Assembly: GCF_018982885.2 (NCBI RefSeq)
Contig: NZ_CP081849.1
Coordinates: 62,001-126,000 of the forward strand
Length of the DNA stretch: 64,000 nucleotides
Source of the DNA: Polymorphobacter megasporae
Lineage (GTDB): Bacteria; Pseudomonadota; Alphaproteobacteria; Sphingomonadales; Sphingomonadaceae
Direction of reading: 5' to 3'
The notes under the pieces: generated by a model
What the model saw: the letters and a program-made list of their open reading frames with translations, nothing else
Databases searched by the model: none
What the model was told of the DNA's origin: nothing
Made by a program: the position numbers and the translations under genes
Shown: positions 42,398-49,918 of the stretch, in pieces
How the letters are laid out: every line of letters begins with the position of its first letter
Numbering within the stretch: position 1 is the first letter of the stretch

Positions 42398-44518
42398 GTG
42401 AGGCGCAGCTGCGGTCGGGTTTGTTTCGTCCTCCTGGGGTCGACGGCGGGGGCGTTCGCCGCGCAAGCGCAGGAAGCAGGCACAGTTTCGCCGGAGATCG
42501 TCGTCAACGGCATCCTGCCGTCTGCCGATGATACATATCGCGTTCCGACCATCGAGGTCGGACCGCTTGGCACCAAATCTCTTCTCGATACGCCGTACTC
42601 GATCAGCGTCGTTCCAGTGAACCTGGCCGAAAACCAGCAATTGCAGAGCGTGCGCGAGCTGTTCCGCTACATTCCTTCGGTCCAGGGCGAGAACATTCGG
42701 CCGCAGTCCCGCGGCTTGCAGGCCGGCGTCGTGCAGAACACGCACATTGATGGCCTCAACATCGCCGCGACGACCGATTACGCGATCGAGCAGTTCGAGC
42801 GGATCGAAGTTCTGAACGGCCTTGCCGGCGCGCTCTATGGGCCAGCAAGCCCGGCGGGAACATTCAACTATGTCTTCAAGCGCCCGACCGCGCAGCCGCT
42901 TAACGCGCTGACTTTCGGCTATAATACGCAAGGGTCGTTGATCGAACGCGCCGATCTCAGCCGCCGCTTCGGTAATGACGGCATCTTCGGCGCGCGGGTC
43001 AACCTGCTTAACCAGGCAGGCGAGGGCTACGTCGGCGACAGCAACCTGAAGCGCCAGTTGGCGAGCCTCGCCCTCGACGCACGCGTCACGCCCGGTACCC
43101 TCGTCGAAAGCAACCTCAGCGCCTATCAGTATGTTGCGACCGGCTTTCCCGGCACCTTCGCGCTGGCCAAGGGCATTCCGTTTCCGTCGCCGCCCGACCC
43201 GACGATGAAGGGTTATGGACTCAAGTGGGCGGGAGACGACAACGTCACGCACATTGGCAGCGGCCGTCTGCTGCAGGATTTCGGCAACGACTGGCGTTTG
43301 ACTGCCGGCGTACTTTACATGACCAATGACCGAGCTTCGACGGTTCCGACCGACACCATTACCAGCACAACCGGAGCGTATACCGCAACGACCGTCAACA
43401 CGACCTTCAGCCTGGATACCGTTCTCAGCAACAGCGCGTCGCTCAATGGCAAGCTAAGGGTCGGTGCGATCACCAATGACCTGTTCATCGGCACAACAGG
43501 CTTCACGTGGCAGCGCTACACGCCGTTCCGGACCGGCGCGATCACGCTCGGGAAGGCGACGCTGGCCAATCCGATCGCATTTGCTCAACCCGTGCTGCCG
43601 GACTTCAATAACCGCTTTCACGCCCAGACAACGACCCAGCAATCGATCAGCTTTGGCGATACACTCGGTTTCAGCGACCATCTGTCTGTCCTCGTGGCCG
43701 CGAGTCAGAGCTGGATCCGCGCGAGTAACATCAACCGGACCGGTGTGTTGACGTCGCGGTATGCCGCCGACGGCATCAGCCCGACGGCAAGTCTAATCTA
43801 TAAGCCGTTCGCCAATATGACGGCCTACTTGACCTTTGCGAATAGCTTGCAACAGGGCGACGCCGCCCCGGCCGGCACCGTCAACGCGGGCGATGCGCTC
43901 GCACCCTACCGCAGCACCGAATGGGAAGCGGGCTACAAAATTGATGTGGCGCGCGTGAATCTTGCGCTCGCGCTCTACCAGATCAGACGACCCTATCCAT
44001 TCGTCGGGCCGAACAACGTCTTCGCGATCCGCGGACAGCAGCGTAACCGCGGCATCGAGATTTCCGCGAATGGCCGGGTGACGAACGCGCTCAATGTCTA
44101 TGCCGGGCTCTCCTATATTGACCCCAAGCTATTCGACACCGGTGCGGTCGCGACAACCGACAAGCAAATCCTCGGTCTGTCGCAGATGACTTTCGACGTT
44201 TTGCTCGAGTATCGCCTGCCATTCCTGCCCGCGCTCACGCTCAGTACGAACATCAATCATGCCAGTCGCCGTCCTGGCAATTACACGAACACGGACTTTG
44301 TCGACGGCTACACGCTGGTTGACCTCGATGCGCGATATCAGATGCACGTGACGGGGCGGCCGGTGGCACTGCGGTTGGCGGTCGATAATATCGGCGATCA
44401 ACGCTATTGGGCGAACATCGCGCCGACTGGCCAGAACGGCTATAACAGCACGGACAGCGGCACCGGCACGATCGATGCGCCGCGGACATTCCGTGCCTCG
44501 ATTGAGGTAGGCCTGTGA
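42398..44518 (+). CDS. TonB-dependent siderophore-type receptor
   Basis: A 706-residue outer-membrane receptor. A signal peptide ends near AFAAQAQ, then the plug domain has LLDTPYSISVVP, SVRELFRYIPSVQGE, and QFERIEVLNGLAGALYGPASPAGTFNYVFKRP, the siderophore-receptor signature. A 22-strand barrel follows, with the usual late segments YRSTEWEAGYKID, GIEISANGRVT and FVDGYTLVDLDARY. The start is GTG 42398. It overlaps modA by 4 bp and faces a ModE gene, so its cargo is probably a molybdate or tungstate complex; that is inferred only from context. Confidence 0.9.
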   Translation: MRRSCGRVCFVLLGSTAGAFAAQAQEAGTVSPEIVVNGILPSADDTYRVPTIEVGPLGTKSLLDTPYSISVVPVNLAENQQLQSVRELFRYIPSVQGENIRPQSRGLQAGVVQNTHIDGLNIAATTDYAIEQFERIEVLNGLAGALYGPASPAGTFNYVFKRPTAQPLNALTFGYNTQGSLIERADLSRRFGNDGIFGARVNLLNQAGEGYVGDSNLKRQLASLALDARVTPGTLVESNLSAYQYVATGFPGTFALAKGIPFPSPPDPTMKGYGLKWAGDDNVTHIGSGRLLQDFGNDWRLTAGVLYMTNDRASTVPTDTITSTTGAYTATTVNTTFSLDTVLSNSASLNGKLRVGAITNDLFIGTTGFTWQRYTPFRTGAITLGKATLANPIAFAQPVLPDFNNRFHAQTTTQQSISFGDTLGFSDHLSVLVAASQSWIRASNINRTGVLTSRYAADGISPTASLIYKPFANMTAYLTFANSLQQGDAAPAGTVNAGDALAPYRSTEWEAGYKIDVARVNLALALYQIRRPYPFVGPNNVFAIRGQQRNRGIEISANGRVTNALNVYAGLSYIDPKLFDTGAVATTDKQILGLSQMTFDVLLEYRLPFLPALTLSTNINHASRRPGNYTNTDFVDGYTLVDLDARYQMHVTGRPVALRLAVDNIGDQRYWANIAPTGQNGYNSTDSGTGTIDAPRTFRASIEVGL

Positions 44519-45348
44519 AACGCTCCTTTTTCTTCATGCTGGCAGCCGCTTGCTTCCTTGGAAGTGCCGGGCATGGTCAGCCTATGTCAGCCCCCCTGGT
44601 CGTCTATTCGGCGGGTAGCATGACCGGCGCGCTCGGTGCGATGCTGAGACGCTACACCGCCGAAACCGGGAACCGGGTCGATCTGCACACAGGTCCCGCT
44701 GGGCTGCTGCTCGGAAAGATCGAGGATGGCGACAGGGTCGATCTCTTCATCTCGGCGAACATGAAACATCCGCAGAAATTGACGGCCGAGGGCAAATCGA
44801 CCGCGACGGTTGTCTTCGCGCGTAACCGCATCTGCGTGTCGGCCTTGCCCGCAGTCGGCCTGACCAGCGCCAATCTGCTCGACAAGCTGCTCGATCTCGG
44901 CACCGCAATCGGCACGTCGACACCCAAAGCAGACCCTGGCGGTGACTACGCATGGGAACTGTTCGACAAGGCTGGAACGGTACGGCCGGGCGCTACTGCA
45001 ATACTCAAAGCCAAGGCGCAACAACTCGTCGGCGGTCGTATCGAGTCGGCCAAGCCCCGCGGTCCGAGCACGGCGAAAGAGTTCATGGTCGAGCACCACA
45101 TCAACGTGTCGATCGGCTATTGCAGCTCGCACGAAATGACGCCCGACATGAGCGTCGATCGGGTCGAGCTTCCGCCAGATCTTGCGATTCGTGTGAACTA
45201 TGGGATGACGGTGCTGACCACCGCGCGCGATGGCGCACGGCGTGAAGCAGCCGATCGACTGGCGCTCTATCTTATGAGCCCGGTCGTCCAGGCTATGATG
45301 GTGCCGTATGGTTTCATTCCGGTCGCCGCAAATTCGTCGGCACCGTGA
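44515..45348 (+). CDS. modA: Molybdate ABC transporter substrate-binding protein-like (ModA)
   Basis: A 277-residue periplasmic binding protein. The signal peptide MKRSFFFMLAAACFLGSAGHG is followed by VYSAGSMTGALGAMLRRY, GPAGLLLGKIEDGDRVDLFISANMKHPQKL and ARNRICVSA, then GTSTPKADPGGDYAWELFDKAG, all typical of ModA. It should bind molybdate or tungstate in the periplasm. modB and modC are not in the window, so it must use a distant permease. It overlaps the TonB receptor gene (ATGA) and is thus coupled to it. Confidence 0.87.
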   Translation: MKRSFFFMLAAACFLGSAGHGQPMSAPLVVYSAGSMTGALGAMLRRYTAETGNRVDLHTGPAGLLLGKIEDGDRVDLFISANMKHPQKLTAEGKSTATVVFARNRICVSALPAVGLTSANLLDKLLDLGTAIGTSTPKADPGGDYAWELFDKAGTVRPGATAILKAKAQQLVGGRIESAKPRGPSTAKEFMVEHHINVSIGYCSSHEMTPDMSVDRVELPPDLAIRVNYGMTVLTTARDGARREAADRLALYLMSPVVQAMMVPYGFIPVAANSSAP

Positions 45349-45608
45349 GAATTTCGTTTGAAGACGAATGATGTGACGCGCTCATAGCAATAGATTGTAG
45401 GCGGCGATGGAAGCGCAAACATCCTCGTGAATGTCCTGATGATCGGTTTGGGCGGGAGCGACTGCTCTGTGAGATGTCGGCAAACAGATGATTGCCGTCG
45501 GGCCCGCCCAAGCCGTTCGCAGGCTCGCGAGAATGCTGTTTTTATCAACGACAAATCCTGTCGGATCGCTAGGATGCGCGACAACGCTTGGTTTGAGGTT
45601 TGCCGCAC

Positions 45609-46208
45609 ATGCTGGTCGGTTACATGCGGGTATCGACCAGTGACGAGCGACAGTCGGTCGATCTGCAGCGCGACGCGCTGCTGGGCGCGGGCGTCGATGA
45701 GCGCCATCTCCATCAGGACCGCGCCTCCGGTGCGCGCGACGATCGTCCTGGGCTAAAAGCCTGTGTCGATGACCTGCGTGCCGGAGACGTCCTAGTCGTC
45801 TGGAAACTCGACCGGCTCGGCCGGTCGCTGTCGCACCTGCTCAAGATTGTCGAACAACTAAAGCAGCGCGGCGTCGCCTTTCGCTCACTGACCGAGGCGA
45901 TCGACACGACCAGCGTGCACGGCACATTCCTGTTCAATCTGTTCGGTACGCTTGCCGAATACGAACGCGCGCTGATCACCGAGCGGGTCAATGCCGGATT
46001 GGCCGCCGCACGCCGCCGCGGTCGCAAAGGTGGGCGGCCGCCGTCGATCGACGCGGAACGGACCGACCAGATCATCGCCGCCCTCGACGGCGGAGCCAGC
46101 AAGGCTTCGGTCTGCCGCAGCTTCAAAGTGCCCCGCTCGACCCTGATCGACATGCTGAAGCGGACTGGGTGGGCCGGAGCAGGAGCGCTGGCTAAAGCTT
46201 CGGCCTGA
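45609..46208 (+). CDS. tnpR: Serine recombinase (Tn3-type resolvase)
   Basis: A 199-residue resolvase/invertase. The catalytic serine is in YMRVSTSDERQSVDLQRDAL, with VWKLDRLGRSLSHLL and GTLAEYERALITERVNAGLAAAR. A C-terminal HTH follows (ASKASVCRSFKVPRSTLIDML). It is co-oriented with the Tn3 transposase 14 bp downstream and resolves cointegrates of that transposon. An ATG three codons earlier (45600) is an alternative start. Confidence 0.92.
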   Translation: MLVGYMRVSTSDERQSVDLQRDALLGAGVDERHLHQDRASGARDDRPGLKACVDDLRAGDVLVVWKLDRLGRSLSHLLKIVEQLKQRGVAFRSLTEAIDTTSVHGTFLFNLFGTLAEYERALITERVNAGLAAARRRGRKGGRPPSIDAERTDQIIAALDGGASKASVCRSFKVPRSTLIDMLKRTGWAGAGALAKASA

Positions 46209-46222
46209 TAGAGCCGCGAAGC

Positions 46223-49192
46223 ATGGCATTTCTTGACGCCGCCGCGCTGACGCTCCTGCTCGAACCGCCGGAGGCGCACGACGACGCGATTTCCCGCTAC
46301 GCTCTCACCCGCGATGACATTGCGTTCGCCCGGCATCGGCGTCGCTCGCATAATCGTCTGGGGTTCGCTGTGCAGCTCGCCCTCATCCGCGATCTCGGGC
46401 GGCCACTCCGCGCCGGCGAAGCTGTTCCGGCGGCCGTCCTCGAGACGGTGGCCGATCAGCTGGGCATCGATCCGGTGGTTTTCGATCTCTACGGCCGCCG
46501 CGACGAGACCCGACGCGAGCATGTCGCCGAGATCATGGCGCAGCTGGACCTGCGGCCAATGCGCGAAAGCGTTTACCGGATGTGCATTCGCGCCGCCGCT
46601 GGCGGTGCGGTCGCCACGGAGAAGGGCGAACCGATCGCGCTCGCGGTAATCGACGCCTTGAAGGCCGCGCGGATTGTCGTGCCGGGCGCGCGCCTGGTCG
46701 AACGGCTCGCGCTCTCGGGCCGGGCAATGGCGCGGCGACAATCCTATCGCCACCTCATCGGCGGACTCGATCCGGGGCACCTCGCCGGCCTCGACGCCCT
46801 GCTGAGCGAGCGGACCGGTGATCGCACGATGCTCGGGTGGATCGCCGATGCCCCCGAGGGTGCCAGGCTGAAGAGCCTCAGGAGCGTGATTGCACGCCTC
46901 GAAGTGTTGCGCCGGATCGACATCGCGGACGATCGGCGGAAGATGATCCATGCCAATCGCTACGGTGTCATCGCCCGCGAAGCACGTATCCTCCATGCCC
47001 GCGAGCTGCTGCGCTTCGCCCCCGAACGCCGCTCGGCGACGCTGACCGCGTTCGTCATTGAACGCCAAGCGGCACTGACCGATCTGGCGATCGACCTTTT
47101 CGGCAAGTTGCTTGGCAGCGCCCGGCGCAAGGCGGAGATTGGCCGCAGGGAGCGCCTCCTTGCGGAGGCGAAAGTCCTCGCCGGGGTCGCGATCAATCAT
47201 GTGCAGCTCGGGGAGGCCCTGATGACGGCGCGTGCCGCCGGAGGCGATCTTGCTGCCGCGATTGCCGGCACGCTGGGGTGGGACGGTCTTGCCGCCAGCG
47301 TCGGGACCGCATCAGCCCTCGTCAATCCTGACCGGCATGACGAGTTCGACGATCTCGTTGATCGGCACAAGTCGCTCCGCTCCGCCGCCCGGATCGTGTT
47401 CGCCGCCTTTCGCTTCCAGTCGTTCCGGCCGAGCGATCAGATACTGGCTTCGATCGCGCTGCTGCAGGCGCACTATGACGGCCGCCGGCTGCCAGAGCAG
47501 TTGCCATTGACGTTCCTGACGCGGAACTGGCGCCGGCGTGTTCGCGGCGGAAACGGCGTCATCGACATCCGCGCCTGGGAAGTTGCCGTCCTCGTCCACC
47601 TGCGCGACCGGCTGCGCGCCGGCGATATCTGGGTCGAGGGCAGCCGCGCGTGGCGGAGCTTCGAGGATTATTTGCTGCCACGGCCAACGTTCGAGGTAAT
47701 GCGCGCCGAGCAGCGCCTCGGGCTCGGCGTGCCCGACAGCTTCGCGGCATGGCGGGACGAGCGGACCGCGACCCTTGACGCGAAACTGAAGGCGCTGGCC
47801 GCGGCCGCCGCCGCGAACGAGATCCCTGACGCGACCCTGACCGAGAAGCGATTGTCGATCAGCCCGATCGGCGAGGACGACCGGGAACGCATCGTCGCCC
47901 TCAGCCGCCGCCTCTACACCATCGTTCCGCGGGTGCGGGTCACCAGTCTGCTGGCCGAGGTCAATCGCTGGACCGGCTTCCTCGACAGCTTCACCCATTA
48001 CCGGACTGGCGAGACGGCGGGCGACGAAGCCGCGCTAATGGCCGCCATCCTCGCCGACGCGACCAACTCGGGAACCGAGCGCATGGCGGAAAGTTCGCGC
48101 GGCGTCACCATTCATCAGATGATGCTGATGGTCGACCGCCATCTGCGCCCCGATACTTACGCCGCGGCGACGGCCGTGCTGGTCGACGCGCAGCAGGCCC
48201 ACCCGTTCGCCGCGATCTGGGGTGACGGTCACGTATCGTCGTCTGACGGCCAGTTCTTTCCCGCGGGCGGGCGCGGCGAGGCGACCCTCGACTATAACGC
48301 CAAGTACGGCAAGCGGCCCGGCGCGTCGCTTTACGGCTTCCTCTCCAACCGCTTCGCCTCGTTCTTTTCGCGCCTGATCCAAGCGTCGGAAAACGAAGCG
48401 CCGTATGTCCTCGACGGGCTCCTCCACAACGAGAGTTCGGTCGAGATTCACGAGCACGCAATCGACACCGCCGGTGCAACCGAGACGGTGTTCGCGATGT
48501 TCCACCTGTTCGGCTATCGGCTGATCCCGCGCATCCGCAATCTCGGCTCGCGGCGGCTGTTCGTGATCACTCCCGACCCGGCCTACGCGCCGTTGGCTCC
48601 GCTGATCGGCGGCACGATCGACATGCGCCGTATCGAGCCGCAATGGGACGAGGTCCTGCGCCTCAGTGCTTCAATCGGGTCCGGCCTCGTGCCCCCTTCG
48701 GTGATCCTCAAGAAGATCGCCGCCACCCCGCGGCAAAACGGCCTGTCGCTCGCGCTGCGCGAAATCGGCCGGATCGAACGATCGATCTTCATCTGCGACT
48801 GGCTGCTCGATCCCAAGTTACGCCGCCGCTCGCATGCCATCCTCAACAAGGGCGAAAGCCGCCATGCGCTCGCTCGCGCCGTGTTCCTCCATCAGCTCGG
48901 CGAACTCCGCAACCGGATCGCCGAAACGATGGCGTATCGCGCCTCCGGCCTCAACCTCGTGGTCAACGCCATCATCCTGTGGAACACCGTCTATCTCAGC
49001 CGCGCCGTCCGCTTCGTCGCCGACCAGGGCGTGACTATTCCGGATGCCCTTCTTACCCAGGTCGCGCCGCTCCCCTGGAGCCATATTGCGCTAACCGGCG
49101 ACTATCTCTGGAACGAAATTGACCAACCCCTCGAACGCTACCGTCCGCTGCGAGCCAATCGGTTCAATCCAAAGACCTTCCTGTCGCCTTAG
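46223..49192 (+). CDS. tnpA: Tn3 family transposase
   Basis: A 989-residue TnpA, the normal full length. The N-terminal DUF4158 region has YALTRDDIAFARHRRRSHNRLGFAVQL. The C-terminal catalytic part has IWGDGHVSSSDGQFFPAG (first D, about residue 672) and LNKGESRHALARAVFLHQLGELR (E, about 876). It looks intact. With tnpR it makes a minimal Tn3-family transposon. The terminal 38-bp repeats could not be identified with confidence. Confidence 0.93.
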   Translation: MAFLDAAALTLLLEPPEAHDDAISRYALTRDDIAFARHRRRSHNRLGFAVQLALIRDLGRPLRAGEAVPAAVLETVADQLGIDPVVFDLYGRRDETRREHVAEIMAQLDLRPMRESVYRMCIRAAAGGAVATEKGEPIALAVIDALKAARIVVPGARLVERLALSGRAMARRQSYRHLIGGLDPGHLAGLDALLSERTGDRTMLGWIADAPEGARLKSLRSVIARLEVLRRIDIADDRRKMIHANRYGVIAREARILHARELLRFAPERRSATLTAFVIERQAALTDLAIDLFGKLLGSARRKAEIGRRERLLAEAKVLAGVAINHVQLGEALMTARAAGGDLAAAIAGTLGWDGLAASVGTASALVNPDRHDEFDDLVDRHKSLRSAARIVFAAFRFQSFRPSDQILASIALLQAHYDGRRLPEQLPLTFLTRNWRRRVRGGNGVIDIRAWEVAVLVHLRDRLRAGDIWVEGSRAWRSFEDYLLPRPTFEVMRAEQRLGLGVPDSFAAWRDERTATLDAKLKALAAAAAANEIPDATLTEKRLSISPIGEDDRERIVALSRRLYTIVPRVRVTSLLAEVNRWTGFLDSFTHYRTGETAGDEAALMAAILADATNSGTERMAESSRGVTIHQMMLMVDRHLRPDTYAAATAVLVDAQQAHPFAAIWGDGHVSSSDGQFFPAGGRGEATLDYNAKYGKRPGASLYGFLSNRFASFFSRLIQASENEAPYVLDGLLHNESSVEIHEHAIDTAGATETVFAMFHLFGYRLIPRIRNLGSRRLFVITPDPAYAPLAPLIGGTIDMRRIEPQWDEVLRLSASIGSGLVPPSVILKKIAATPRQNGLSLALREIGRIERSIFICDWLLDPKLRRRSHAILNKGESRHALARAVFLHQLGELRNRIAETMAYRASGLNLVVNAIILWNTVYLSRAVRFVADQGVTIPDALLTQVAPLPWSHIALTGDYLWNEIDQPLERYRPLRANRFNPKTFLSP

Positions 49193-49413
49193 CGTATCTT
49201 TATGCCATTGATCGAATGACGCAATAACGCTGAACGTTGGTTTTTTGTTCTCTTCAAGCCAAAGTGGACTCGTGCCTACCCACGCCATCAATCGCCCCCC
49301 ACCGGGGCGGCACCGGGGCTGAAAGCGGTCCGGCCGCTTTCCGGCGAGCAAAGCGGCATACCTGCCATTCGCCAAGTTGCGGATCCGAGGCCGGCCACCG
49401 CCCCCGTCGCGGA
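49193..49413. other. Spacer between tnpA and the repeat cluster
   Basis: No gene recognised. The first 70 bp after tnpA are AT-richer and may contain the right end of the Tn3 element. No matching repeat was found left of tnpR. Confidence 0.3.
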
Positions 49414-49471
49414 CTGTCAACAGACGTCGAAGCGGGACCCCTCTGCCTCACTTAATAACCCTTTATGATGG
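49414..49471 (+). repeat. Single repeat unit A (CTGTcAACAGaCGTCGAAGCGGGACCC type)
   Basis: A 58-bp unit whose first part (CTGTCAACAGACGTCGAAGC at 49414-49433, then GGGACCC) and end (TAACCCTTTATGATGG) match the start of the module at 49509. It is a third, unpaired forward copy of the element end described for 49509-49696 and 52933-53117. Confidence 0.6.
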
Positions 49472-49508
49472 CGCTAAAACCGGATGGTCTGAGAATCCCG
49501 GTCGTCGC

Positions 49509-49696
49509 CTGTCAATAAGCGTCGAAGAAGGACCTCCCGGTTTCAAGGCGTAACCCTTTAATGCCGCACCAGTTATCGCCATCGGCGGGGGGGCCCGATC
49601 GGCGCCGATTGGGACCCCCTCTGCATAAAGAAAAGTCTACGACTACAATCACTTGCCTCAAATTGGGTAGGGTCCCGCTTCGACGCCTATCTACAG
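49509..49696. mobile_element. MITE-like palindromic module, left copy (about 188 bp)
   Basis: It begins CTGTCAATAAGCGTCGAAG at 49509 and ends with the inverse, GGGTCCCGCTTCGACG then CCTATCTACAG (49670-49696). TAACCCTTTAATGCCG follows the left end, and a central near-palindrome CCCGATCGGCGCCGATTGGG spans about 49594-49613. The same design recurs at 52933-53117 in the same orientation, so two copies flank the helicase gene. It has no coding capacity. The repeated subterminal units resemble the multiple ends of IS21-type elements, but no istAB is present. Confidence 0.65.
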
Positions 49697-49918
49697 CGAT
49701 GGCCTCAATCACCCAAACACGAATCAGCTGTGCAATTGTTGCACCGGTATCTTCGGTCGGCGCGCCGGGTTCGACCTGCTCGACGTGGCTACCTCATCCC
49801 TATCTGACGAACTCGATGGCTGGCGACAAATAGCTTTCTCGCCCTTAGCTCCTCTGGAACCGGGCAACCGCCGCAGTCGGTATGGCCTTTCCTGCATCAT
49901 CGTTGATAAACAAACCCG

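Noticed and set aside
45713-47200. 495-codon minus-strand frame inside the Tn3 genes
   Set aside because: It is antisense to tnpR and tnpA, which have complete family motifs; no domain in the frame.
49193-49260. Possible Tn3 right-end inverted repeat (minus strand ends ATACGCTAAG)
   Set aside because: The inner end resembles Tn3-type ...ACGCTAAG, but no GGGG-type outer end and no matching repeat left of tnpR could be found.
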